A stretch of 63,448 nt of DNA from an uncultured Phycisphaerales bacterium (GTDB lineage Bacteria; Planctomycetota; Phycisphaerae; Phycisphaerales; UBA1924). Each line of letters begins with the position of its first letter. Within the stretch, counting starts at the first letter, position 1. Shown here piece after piece: positions 1-7,957 of the stretch. Below the pieces are notes generated by a model. That model worked only from the letters and a program-made list of their open reading frames with translations. It was not told the DNA's origin and ran no database searches. A program made the position numbers and the translations under genes. The DNA lies in contig CALMPG010000076.1 of the NCBI GenBank assembly GCA_937871915.1, positions 1-63,448 on the forward strand, written 5' to 3'.

Positions 1-113
1 CCCCCCCGCCCCCCCGCCGCCCTCCCCCGCTCCGGAACCCCCCCAGCCATGCCCCCCCCCCCCCCCCCCCCCCCCCCCGCCCCCCCCGCCCCCCCCCCCC
101 CCGCCCCCCCGCC
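1..113. other. poly-C contig edge, probable artefact
   Basis: The first 113 bases are almost only C, with a few G, T and A. There is no promoter-like sequence, no ribosome binding site and no codon structure. The other end of the window (about 63403-63441) has the same composition. Poly-G/poly-C ends are typical of no-signal reads or degraded consensus, so the real upstream region of the first gene is probably missing. A genuine long homopolymer cannot be excluded from the sequence alone. Confidence 0.7.
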
Positions 114-3008
114 ATGATCACACGCATCATCTCCGTCGTCGCGATCGCCTCGCTCTCGCTGGTGTCGTTCGCACACGCCCAGGAGCACGGCCGGGCCAAC
201 GCACAGGAAGTCCAGCCCGGCCCGGGCGTTCTCAGCGGCGGCGGCGGCGACGATCGCCCGGGCGTGGTTCACCCCATGCCCCCGCTGGACCAGATCCCGC
301 CGCTGCCCATGCCCGTCATGGACGCCCTCGCCAGGGGCCCGCTGGGCAACACCATGATCATCTACGACGAGAGCACCGGCGAGTCGCGCACCATCACCGT
401 CCGCGTTGACCCGGGCCTCACCGGCGGCGCCGGCGGCGGCGGCCTTCCGCCCGAGATCCCCGTCGGCAATGAGGGGCTTCTCCCCCGCGGCTTCGGCACC
501 ATGAGCGCGATCTCCACCCGCAACGTCTTCCCCTGGAGCGCCAACTGCAAGGTCGCCGAGCGCTTCAACAACGGCGCCGGCGGCGGCGCGTGGTACGTCT
601 GCTCGGGCACCATGATCGATCCCACCACCTGCCTGGTCGCCGGCCACTGCGTGTACAACCACGGCAACGGCATCCCCGATGGATGGGCCACCGACGTCTA
701 CGTCTTCCCCGGCTGGGACGGCGCCGGCAACATCATCCCCCCCTCCGGCCCGGGCACCAACACCTCCTACGCCAACTTCGGCTACGCCCACTCCAGGTTT
801 CTCGGCGCCGGCACCGACTGGGTCAACAACTCCAATCGCGACCAGGACTGGGGCGTTGTCGCCCTCGATCGCGCCGTGGGCGGCATCACCGGGTGGTACG
901 GCACAGCCTGGGGCTACGACTGCGCCACCATCCAGGGCCGGACCTACTACAACGCCTCCTATCCCGCCGAGAACCCCTGCGGCATCGCCGGCCTCCACAA
1001 CGGCCAGACCATGTACTTCTGGTCCGGCGGCGTGGACTCCTGCCCCGGCAACCAGCTCCACCTCAACACCACCGCCGGGTGCTTCACGGCCGTCTGGGGC
1101 GGCATGAGCGGCTCGAGCATGTACTACTTCGACGGGAGCACCCGCGTCGCCCACGCCGTCTGCTCCACGTCCAACCGAACCACCTCCGGCAACTACTGCA
1201 AGCTCGACCAGGGCGCCTTCAACTACATCAACTCCACCTTCATCCCCTCCGTCCGCGGCACCACCTTCGACCTCCAGGCCCTCAACTGCGTCGTCTTCCC
1301 GACCACCATCCAGGCCGGCTCCACCACCGCCACGCAGAACTTCCTCATGTACAACGCCACCAACGGCACGGCCAACGCGACGTGGACCTATCGCGTGTAC
1401 CTCTCCACCAACGACTCCATCACCACCGCCGACACCCTGCTCTCCACCCAGACGATCTCCTGGAACTTCGGCGCGCTCTCCTCGGTCCGCGTCAACATGG
1501 TCCCCGTGACCATCCCCAGCGGCACGCCCACGGGAACGTACTGGATCGGCGTCATCATCGATCCCGCCAGCGACTCCAACTCCGGCAACAACGCGACGAA
1601 CAACTGGGACGCCGTGCAGATCACCGTCACCCCGGCCGCGCCCTCCAACGACCTCTGCCCCAGCGCCATCCCCGTCTCCGAGGGCGCGTTCTCGGGCAAC
1701 ACCTCCACCTCCAACACCGAGGGCTCCGCCACCTGCGGCCTCTTCGGCGTCTCCACCCAGTCCTCCAAGGACGTCTGGTACCGCTACACGGCCTCGGCCA
1801 CCGGCACGGTGAACATCAACACCTGCGGCTCGGCGTACGACACCGTCCTCTCGGTCCACGGCGCCTGCACCGGCACCACCGGCAACCAGCTCGCCTGCGA
1901 CGACGACAACGCCGGCGCCGGCGGCAACAACGCCTGCGGCGGCGGCCTCCAGTCCGGACTCGACCTCGCCGTGACCGCCGGCGCCGTCTACACCATCCGC
2001 GTCGCCGGATACAACGGCGCCAGCGGCTCGTACATCCTCAACATCGTCCCCATCCCCGCCGCCAACGACAACTGCGCCGCCGCCATCGCCATCGCCCCGG
2101 GGACCTACACCGGCTCCACGGGCTTTGCCAACACCGACGGCGCGGCCTCGTGCGGCTACTCCCTCTCCGCCCCCGACGTGTGGTACTCCATCACCCCGAC
2201 CACAACCAGCCTCGCGCGTCTCGACACCTGCACCTCCGCCTACGACTCGGTCCTCTCCGTCCACACCGACTGCCCCGGCACCCTCGACAACGAGATCGCC
2301 TGCGACGACGACAACTACCTCCCCTTCACGTCCTGCTACGCCACCCTCCAGTCCATGGTCAACGTTCCGGTCCAGGCCGGCAGCACCTACTACGTCCGCG
2401 TCGCCGGATACAACGGCCACAACGGCGCCTACACGCTCCACTACAACGTCGGCCTCCTCGGCGACACCTGCGACGCCGCCATCCCCGTCTCCTACGGCGC
2501 CACGCCCTTCGACAACACCGGCGCCACCACCGACGGGCCCACCGAGTCCGGATGCACCTTCTGCTGCCTCGACCTCCAGATCAACCAGGACCTCTGGTAT
2601 TCCATCGTTCCCCCCTGCGGCCGGCTCATCACCATCGACACCATCGGCTCCTCGTTCGACACCAAGCTCGCCGTCTACGCCGGGTGCCCGGTCGGCAACG
2701 ACACCGCCGTCGTCTGCAACGACGACTTCGCCGGCCTGCAATCTCGCGTCGCCCTCTCCCCCGTCGCGGGAACCACCTACCTCATCCGCGTCGGCGCATA
2801 CTCGACCAACTTCGGTGCGGGCGTTCTGAACGTCAACACCTGCCTTGCCGACTACGACTGCTCGGGGAATCTCACCGTTGCCGACGTCTTCGCCTTCCTC
2901 AACGACTGGTTCGCGGGCAACCCGAACACCGACTTCGACGGCGCCAACGGTCTGCAGGTCGCCGACATCTTCGCCTTCCTCAACGCCTGGTTTGCGGGCT
3001 GCCCGTGA
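114..3008 (+). CDS. secreted trypsin-like serine protease with CARDB and PPC-type domains and C-terminal dockerin-like tail
   Basis: Predicted exported serine endopeptidase of 964 aa. An N-terminal signal peptide is visible (hydrophobic run ending AHA-Q near residue 22). The chymotrypsin-type triad can be placed: His178 in LVAGHC, Asp245 in DQDWGVVALDR, Ser332 in GGMSGSS. A CARDB-like all-beta domain follows at about 390-510 (NCVVFPTTIQAG). Then come three related repeats of about 130 aa beginning NDLCPSAIPVS, NDNCAAAIAIA and GDTCDAAIPVS, with the YDTVLSVH and YTIRVAGYNG signatures of bacterial pre-peptidase C-terminal domains. The last 60 aa carry two EF-hand-like repeats (VADVFAFLNDWFAG, VADIFAFLNAWFAGCP), the dockerin-like tail shared by nine other proteins here. 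The ATG at 114 fits the signal peptide, but its upstream context is poly-C. Substrate unknown. Confidence 0.88.
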   Translation: MITRIISVVAIASLSLVSFAHAQEHGRANAQEVQPGPGVLSGGGGDDRPGVVHPMPPLDQIPPLPMPVMDALARGPLGNTMIIYDESTGESRTITVRVDPGLTGGAGGGGLPPEIPVGNEGLLPRGFGTMSAISTRNVFPWSANCKVAERFNNGAGGGAWYVCSGTMIDPTTCLVAGHCVYNHGNGIPDGWATDVYVFPGWDGAGNIIPPSGPGTNTSYANFGYAHSRFLGAGTDWVNNSNRDQDWGVVALDRAVGGITGWYGTAWGYDCATIQGRTYYNASYPAENPCGIAGLHNGQTMYFWSGGVDSCPGNQLHLNTTAGCFTAVWGGMSGSSMYYFDGSTRVAHAVCSTSNRTTSGNYCKLDQGAFNYINSTFIPSVRGTTFDLQALNCVVFPTTIQAGSTTATQNFLMYNATNGTANATWTYRVYLSTNDSITTADTLLSTQTISWNFGALSSVRVNMVPVTIPSGTPTGTYWIGVIIDPASDSNSGNNATNNWDAVQITVTPAAPSNDLCPSAIPVSEGAFSGNTSTSNTEGSATCGLFGVSTQSSKDVWYRYTASATGTVNINTCGSAYDTVLSVHGACTGTTGNQLACDDDNAGAGGNNACGGGLQSGLDLAVTAGAVYTIRVAGYNGASGSYILNIVPIPAANDNCAAAIAIAPGTYTGSTGFANTDGAASCGYSLSAPDVWYSITPTTTSLARLDTCTSAYDSVLSVHTDCPGTLDNEIACDDDNYLPFTSCYATLQSMVNVPVQAGSTYYVRVAGYNGHNGAYTLHYNVGLLGDTCDAAIPVSYGATPFDNTGATTDGPTESGCTFCCLDLQINQDLWYSIVPPCGRLITIDTIGSSFDTKLAVYAGCPVGNDTAVVCNDDFAGLQSRVALSPVAGTTYLIRVGAYSTNFGAGVLNVNTCLADYDCSGNLTVADVFAFLNDWFAGNPNTDFDGANGLQVADIFAFLNAWFAGCP

Positions 3009-3081
3009 CCGACGGGCTCGGGATTCCTCCGGGGCCGGGCAATGCCGTTGCCTCTCGCTCGTTGGGCGGGCCGGAGGCTCC

Positions 3082-4269
3082 ATGAACACCCGAACCCTCG
3101 TCGCCCCGGCCGCGCTGATCCTCGCCCTCGCCGGGTCCGCCCCCGCTTCGGACTGCACCGGCACCGGTCGCGGGTATGTCCCGATCAACGACCTCGGGCC
3201 CGGCCTGTACCTTGGCCGGTTCCAGGGCGGGCTGTATCCCAATGGCTCCAACACCATCCCCTTCGCCCACGCCTTTGTCGGCATGCGAAAGGCCGGGCAG
3301 ATCACGGCTCGCGACGCGGCAGGCGCTCCGTCCGCGACGGGCAAGGTCGCGTTCCTCTCGATCGGCCTGTCCAACTCCACGCAGGAGTTCTGCGGCGGGA
3401 ACTTCCCGAACTGCCAGAGTTTCTCCTTCATCGGCCAGGCCGCGGCCAGCCCGGCGGTGAACCACTCGAGCCTCGTCATCGTGGACGGCGCGATCGGGGG
3501 CCAGTCCACCGTGACATGGGACTCGCCGACGGACCCGAACTACGACACGATCCGCACCACGCGTCTGGGCGTCGCGGGCGTGACCGAGCGGCAGGTGCAG
3601 GCGATCTGGATCAAGCTCGCCGACCCGGGGCCGACGGTCTCGCTTCCCGATGCGGGCGCCAACGCGTACACGCTCGAGCAGGGGCTGGGCAACGTGGTGC
3701 GGGCCTGCAAGGTGCGCTACCCGAATCTCCAGATCGTGTACCTCTCCAGCCGCATCTACGCCGGGTACGCCACCAGCTCGCTCAACCCCGAGCCGTACGC
3801 CTACGAGTCCGGGTTCTCCGTCAAGTGGCTCATCCAGGCGCAGATCACGCAGAAGACCGGCGGGGGAGTCGATCCGCTCGCCGGCGACCTCGATCCCGAC
3901 ACCGTCGCGCCGTGGCTGGCCTGGGGCGCGTACCCGTGGGCCGACGGCGCCACGCCCCGGAGCGACGGCCTGACGTGGGCCTGCTCCGACTTCAACACCA
4001 GCGACGGCACGCACCCGGCCAACCCGGCGCGCCAGAAGGTCGGCACGCTGCTGCTGACGGGCCTGCTCGACTCGCCGCAGACGACGAGCTGGTTCACGAC
4101 GCGCTGCCGCGCCGATTTCAACGGCGACGGCGGCCTCTCGACGCAGGACATCTTCGATTTTCTCAACGCCTGGTTCGTCGGGCTGCCCCGGGCCGACTTC
4201 ACGCTCTCGGGCGACCTGAGCGTGCAGGACATCTTCGCGTTCCTCAACGCGTGGTTCGCGGGGTGCTGA
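3082..4269 (+). CDS. secreted SGNH-hydrolase-like protein with dockerin-like tail
   Basis: 395 aa. The open frame extends upstream to 2845, but the ATG at 3082 is chosen because GGAGG lies just upstream and a signal peptide follows (MNTRTLVAPAALILALAG). The body resembles an SGNH/GDSL esterase fold: a block-I-like VAFLSIGLSNSTQEF near residue 90 and a terminal SDGTHPANPARQK that fits the Asp-x-x-His block V. A clear oxyanion Asn block was not identified, so enzymatic activity is inferred. The C-terminus has two dockerin-like repeats (TQDIFDFLNAWFVG, VQDIFAFLNAWFAGC). It lies 73 bp after the protease gene on the same strand and faces the peroxidase gene across a hairpin terminator. Confidence 0.75.
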   Translation: MNTRTLVAPAALILALAGSAPASDCTGTGRGYVPINDLGPGLYLGRFQGGLYPNGSNTIPFAHAFVGMRKAGQITARDAAGAPSATGKVAFLSIGLSNSTQEFCGGNFPNCQSFSFIGQAAASPAVNHSSLVIVDGAIGGQSTVTWDSPTDPNYDTIRTTRLGVAGVTERQVQAIWIKLADPGPTVSLPDAGANAYTLEQGLGNVVRACKVRYPNLQIVYLSSRIYAGYATSSLNPEPYAYESGFSVKWLIQAQITQKTGGGVDPLAGDLDPDTVAPWLAWGAYPWADGATPRSDGLTWACSDFNTSDGTHPANPARQKVGTLLLTGLLDSPQTTSWFTTRCRADFNGDGGLSTQDIFDFLNAWFVGLPRADFTLSGDLSVQDIFAFLNAWFAGC

Positions 4270-4311
4270 ATCGAGCCGAGGCCGCCCGGACCGCCCTCGC
4301 GAGAAAACAAA

Positions 4312-4340
4312 AGAACCCCGGGCCACACGCCCGGGGTTCT
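4312..4340. terminator. bidirectional hairpin terminator
   Basis: Perfect 12-bp stem (AGAACCCCGGGC at 4312-4323, GCCCGGGGTTCT at 4329-4340) with loop CACAC. AAAACAAA stands on the left and GTTCTTTG on the right, so either strand gives a U-containing tail. It sits between two convergent genes and can serve both. Confidence 0.85.
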
Positions 4341-4379
4341 GTTCTTTGTGCCGTGGCGATCGCACCACACCGGCGCGTC

Positions 4380-6203
4380 TCAGCACCCGCCAAACCATCC
4401 GTTCAGGAAGTCGAAGATGTCCTGGACCTCCAGCAGGCTGTCGCCGTTGTAGTCGGCGCGGGGGTCGCCCGCGAACCAGGCGTTGAGGAACGAGAAGATG
4501 TCGGCCGTGCTCAGCGCGCCGTCGGCGTTCATGTCCGCCTCGCACAGGGGGCACCCGCCGCTGGGGCAGAAGAGCCGGAACTGGGCGATGGTTGAGTAGG
4601 CCTTCCCGCCCGGCGCGCCCGCGTCGTCAACCTCCCACTGGGCGTACATCGTCTGCCCGGCCGCGAGCGGGTTGCCCGCGCCCGGGGTGAGGTTCCAGTG
4701 ATTGGTCGCGACGCCGTTGCCGGCGCCCGTGCCGGAGGCGATCTTGGTCTCGAAGGTGCGCGTGGGCGTGATGCGTCCGCCCACCGGCGGGCTCGTCGAG
4801 ACCAGCAGCCTCGCCGCGGCCCCGCCCAAGGCCCGGTCCATCCCGATGCGGAAGTCCGGGTTGCCCAGCATGGGCGGGCTGACGGCGATGATCTGCGGCT
4901 TGAACGCGCCGGTTCCCACCACGCCCACGCCGTTGCCCGTGATGATCACCGGTTGGTCGGCCGCGCGGCTGGAGAACAGCACCGGGTGATCGAACGGGAA
5001 GGTCTCGTTGCGGACGCGCGGATCGACCAGGCCGTTGGTGAGGAAGTCGGTGATCACCGCGCCGTCGGGGGGCGGGATGCGGACGGTGGGCATCACCGGG
5101 TCCTGGTTGTCGGTGAACTGCACCACGCCGGGGGCGCGATCGTAGAAGCCGAAGACGGCGCCGAGGTTCGCGAACACACCGTTGTGCATGAACGAGGCCC
5201 GCAGCGCGACGTTGCGCAGCGACGGCACCCTCATCTTGCCGCGGTCGGCGGCGTTGCCCGTCACCAGTTGCCGGCCCGGGTCCTCGGTCGGCGGGCGCAG
5301 GCCGAGGTTGCGGAACGAGTGGTCGGTGAACAGCGGCGGGGTGTGGCAGGCCGTGCAGTTGGTCCCCTGCGGGCCGACGCTCTGGAGTCGATTGAGCCCC
5401 TGCTGCTGGTTGGGCGTCAGCGCCGTGGTCTGCCCGGCGAGGAACAGGTCGTAGGGCGTCTGGTCGGCGATGAGCGTGCGCTCGTAGGTCGCGATCGCCC
5501 GGGCGACGCGGTCGGCCGTCACCGCCCCGTCGCCGAAGGCCCGCTGGAACAACTCCGGGTACCCGGGCTTGCCCGCCAGCGCGCTGGCCACGTCCGCCGG
5601 ATAGCCCGTCGCCAGCGCCAGCGGCGTGGCCCGGGCCAGGCGTGCCGTCACCTCCGGCCAGAGGATCCCGTCGTGGCCCATCTCCACCGCGTTGGTCACG
5701 GGCCCGACAGCCTGGCTCTCCAGCGCGCCGCCGGCCTGGATGCTCACCTGCCCCGTCTCCGGGTCGATGAACTGCGCCGTGGCCCGCCCGTCCCAGAACA
5801 GCGCCGGCGAGTACGCCGCGTTGATCGGCGACGGCGCGTTGCGCCCCGTCACCTGCCTGCCCGTGCCAAACTGGCTGTCGCGGATGAAGTCCTTGATCGA
5901 GTCCGAGCGTGTGATCCCCGGCGAGCCGAAGATGTCGTCGGGGGTGTTGAGCGTGCTGTCCGGCCCCGCGACGCGTGTGCGCCGACTCTCGCCCCCGCCC
6001 CGGCCGAACGAATGGCACGTGGCGCACGCCACGGTGCCGTCCACCGAGAGCTGTTCATCCCAGAACAGGATCTTGCCGAGCACGCGCTTGCTCTCGGTGA
6101 TCGGATTCCCGGGAGGAACCGGCACGGGCGGGAGCGCCCGGGCCGCCGTGGCCAGTGCAAGCGAGGCGAGTGTGCACAATCCAAGCAATCGTCCCAACCG
6201 CAT
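4380..6203 (-). CDS. dihaem cytochrome-c peroxidase (CcpA/MauG family) with dockerin-like tail
   Basis: 607 aa exported protein of the bacterial dihaem peroxidase family, which reduces hydrogen peroxide or oxidises partner proteins in the periplasm. A signal peptide is present (LLGLCTLASLALATAARA). Two c-type haem sites are visible: CATCH at residues 60-64 after the family-typical ILFWDEQLS, and CTACH at 283-287. The segment KMRVPSLRNVALRASFMHNGVF is also typical. About 150 extra residues follow, ending in the dockerin-like pair TADIFSFLNAWFAG and VQDIFDFLNGWFGGC, which is unusual for this family and suggests surface anchoring. AGGAG lies 7 nt before the ATG. Whether it is a peroxidase or a MauG-like oxidase cannot be told from sequence. 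Confidence 0.87.
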   Translation of the reverse strand: MRLGRLLGLCTLASLALATAARALPPVPVPPGNPITESKRVLGKILFWDEQLSVDGTVACATCHSFGRGGGESRRTRVAGPDSTLNTPDDIFGSPGITRSDSIKDFIRDSQFGTGRQVTGRNAPSPINAAYSPALFWDGRATAQFIDPETGQVSIQAGGALESQAVGPVTNAVEMGHDGILWPEVTARLARATPLALATGYPADVASALAGKPGYPELFQRAFGDGAVTADRVARAIATYERTLIADQTPYDLFLAGQTTALTPNQQQGLNRLQSVGPQGTNCTACHTPPLFTDHSFRNLGLRPPTEDPGRQLVTGNAADRGKMRVPSLRNVALRASFMHNGVFANLGAVFGFYDRAPGVVQFTDNQDPVMPTVRIPPPDGAVITDFLTNGLVDPRVRNETFPFDHPVLFSSRAADQPVIITGNGVGVVGTGAFKPQIIAVSPPMLGNPDFRIGMDRALGGAAARLLVSTSPPVGGRITPTRTFETKIASGTGAGNGVATNHWNLTPGAGNPLAAGQTMYAQWEVDDAGAPGGKAYSTIAQFRLFCPSGGCPLCEADMNADGALSTADIFSFLNAWFAGDPRADYNGDSLLEVQDIFDFLNGWFGGC

Positions 6204-6251
6204 GTGTCTTCTCCTGAAAAGACGTGAGTCGCCCGTATCGGCCCTCGTCGG

Positions 6252-6992
6252 TCACTGGCGGGGCTCTGGTTGCGTGCCCTGATCGGGCGCGGCCGGAGCC
6301 GGCGGCGGGCCGCCCCGCGGGCCGTCTGGACGCGCCCCACGACCGGCGCGCCGATCGCCCCCGTCGCGATTCATCGGATCGCGCGCCCCGTCCTGCCGCT
6401 CATCACCAGGACCCATGCCCCGCGGGCCGTCGCCGCGCCGATCATCCTCGGGACGGTCACCACGCGGCCCCATCGGCCCGCGACGATGACGCATCCGTTC
6501 CGGACCCCGCGGCCCGCCCTGTTGATCGTCATCGGGCCCCATGCCCCGCGGTCCATCGCCGCGCCGATCATCCTCGGGGCGGTCACCACGCGGCCCCATC
6601 GGCCCGCGACGATGGCGCATTCCTTCCGGGCCCCGCGGGCCCGGACCGAACCCGCCGCGCTGGGCGCGCGGGCCCATCGGGCCATCCCTCATCATCGGGC
6701 CACGGCGCATCGGCCCCATGGCCATCGGTCCGTGTGGGGGATGTGGGGGGCGGAAACCCGGGCCCATCGCGCCGGGTCCCTGCGGACCGGGCATGCCGTC
6801 GCGCCGCTCGGGACGCGTGAAGTTCTGCTGCGGAGGCCGCCAGTCGGCGCATGGTCCGTGGTTCCAGGCCATCCGTGGCCCGCCACCGTCGCCGGATCCA
6901 CGTCCATATCCATCGCGCGGCTGCGAGGCGCAGGCACCGAGCGACGCGGCCGCGAGTGTCAGGCACAGAGTTGCGATTGTCTTTGCGAGCAT
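6252..6992 (-). CDS. Met/Pro/Gly-rich lipoprotein with tandem 42-aa repeat
   Basis: 246 aa. The frame is open from 7187, but upstream codons cover intergenic repeats. The ATG at 6992 follows GGGAG at good spacing and gives a clean lipoprotein signal, MLAKTIATLCLTLAAASLGAC; an ATG at 7007 is an alternative. The lipobox is LGAC. The mature part is low-complexity: HGPMAMGPMRRGPMMRDGP, then two near-identical 42-aa units containing MRHRRGPMGPRGDRPEDDRR. The Met- and His-rich stretches could bind metal such as copper, but that is speculation. It is divergent from an ECF sigma/anti-sigma pair whose anti-sigma has a similar Pro/Gly/Arg tail, so the three may form one stress-response unit. Confidence 0.7.
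   Translation of the reverse strand: MLAKTIATLCLTLAAASLGACASQPRDGYGRGSGDGGGPRMAWNHGPCADWRPPQQNFTRPERRDGMPGPQGPGAMGPGFRPPHPPHGPMAMGPMRRGPMMRDGPMGPRAQRGGFGPGPRGPEGMRHRRGPMGPRGDRPEDDRRGDGPRGMGPDDDQQGGPRGPERMRHRRGPMGPRGDRPEDDRRGDGPRGMGPGDERQDGARDPMNRDGGDRRAGRGARPDGPRGGPPPAPAAPDQGTQPEPRQ
6415..6645. repeat. tandem direct repeat, 126-bp period
   Basis: Two copies beginning ATGCCCCGCGG at 6415 and 6541 (second copy recognisable to about 6645) match over most of their length. The period of 126 bp is exactly 42 codons, so the repeat is translated as two protein units in the lipoprotein gene. Confidence 0.8.
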
Positions 6993-7339
6993 CTGGAAAC
7001 TCCCCATCTTGCCCCCCCACCACCACGAGCAAGGCCACGGGCCCCGCGTCGGAGAAGATTGTCTCCCGCGGCCCCCGGGGGACAGCCGGGTCCGAAAATT
7101 CCGTTCCTGCCGCGCCGGGTGCCCCCGACACTCCGTGGCGGGTCTCCGGGCGCCCCCGACACTCCGTGGCGGGGTCTTCGGGTACACCCATCAACCGACT
7201 CCGAGAAACCCCCGCGACGAAGTCGCGGGGTACCCGGGAATCCCATCCTCCGCCGCGGAGTGTCGGGGTACCCGGAATTCCGTCCATCCCTTGTCCCCCC
7301 GTCCTCTCCTCCGGACAATGCCCAGTGACCACCCCCGCT
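6993..7339. promoter_or_regulatory. divergent intergenic region filled with palindromic repeats
   Basis: This 347-bp gap separates the lipoprotein gene (left) from the ECF sigma gene (right). It must hold both promoters, but no convincing -35/-10 pair was found. Its right half holds four hairpin repeats (7117-7273) that also occur elsewhere in the window. The rest shows no gene. Confidence 0.5.
7117..7273. repeat. cluster of GNA-triloop palindromes (types A and B)
   Basis: Three copies of the type A palindrome (arms CCCCGACAC/GTGGCGGG around TCC): forward at 7117-7142 and 7148-7173, reverse at 7250-7273. Between them, at 7208-7233, is a different hairpin, CCCCGCGAC-GAA-GTCGCGGGG, followed by the TACCC found beside type A. 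All have GGA or GAA triloops on one strand. No open gene lies here. Confidence 0.85.
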
Positions 7340-7957
7340 ATGCGCGAAACCCCCGTCAATCCCCCAAGCGACCCCGCGGCCTCCCGGCCTGCCTGGGACG
7401 GGCGCGCCGTCTTCGAGATCCTCGCACGCGAGCACGCCGACATGCTCACGGCCTATCTCCGCAGCCTGATCGGCAACGACTCCTCCATCGACGACCTCTT
7501 CCAGCAGTCCATGCTCGTCGCCTGGCGGCGGCTCAACGACTACGACCGCTCTCGCCCCTTCGGCCCGTGGCTGCGCGGCATCGCACAGCGCCTCGTGCTC
7601 GAACACCGCCGGCGCACCGCCTCGCGCCCCGCGCCGATGGACCCCGCCGTGCTCGTCGAGCTCGACCGGCGCTTCGACGCGCTCGCCGCCGGTCCGGGCG
7701 ACACCTTCCGCGAACGGGCCGAGCGCGTCATGGGCTGCCTGGCCAAGCTCCCCGAGGCCATGCGCCACTCCATCGAGATGATCTACGCACGCGGCATGCT
7801 CATCGCTGCCGCCGCCGCCGCGCTCGGGGCCACCGAGGAGGCCGTCAAGAAGCGCGTGCAGCGGGCCCGGCAACTCCTGGCCCAATGCCTCGCCGGGAGC
7901 GTCCTCGGCGATGAGCGCGCGGCGCGCGTCGAACCCGTCGGAGACGCACTCTCGTGA
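7340..7957 (+). CDS. ECF-family RNA polymerase sigma factor
   Basis: 205 aa, sigma-70 family, extracytoplasmic-function type. Region 2 is visible at about 25-90 (HADMLTAYLRSLIGNDSSIDDLFQQS, then WRRLNDYDRSRPFGPWLRGIA). Region 4 is at about 125-180 (LAKLPEAMRHSIEMIYARG, then a helix-turn-helix AAALGATEEAVKKRVQRARQLL). The ATG at 7340 is used; an in-frame GTG at 7325 is possible, and neither has a strong ribosome binding site. The open frame further upstream only reads through intergenic repeats. The stop overlaps the GTG start of the next gene by 4 bp, so the two are translationally coupled. Confidence 0.88.
   Translation: MRETPVNPPSDPAASRPAWDGRAVFEILAREHADMLTAYLRSLIGNDSSIDDLFQQSMLVAWRRLNDYDRSRPFGPWLRGIAQRLVLEHRRRTASRPAPMDPAVLVELDRRFDALAAGPGDTFRERAERVMGCLAKLPEAMRHSIEMIYARGMLIAAAAAALGATEEAVKKRVQRARQLLAQCLAGSVLGDERAARVEPVGDALS

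Noticed and set aside
3010..3060. Start of the SGNH-like gene at 2845, overlapping the protease gene
   Set aside because: The extra 79 residues overlap the protease 3' end in another frame, whereas 3082 has GGAGG and a signal peptide.
590..3085. Long alternative frame (831 codons) inside the protease gene
   Set aside because: Arg/His/Pro/Leu-rich shadow frame of the GC-rich protease gene; no known motif, while the host frame has an intact catalytic triad.
6851..7339. Upstream extension of the sigma-factor frame, and the equivalent extension of the lipoprotein frame
   Set aside because: These codons cover palindromic repeats that are open in all frames; real starts with signal peptide or domain start lie further in.
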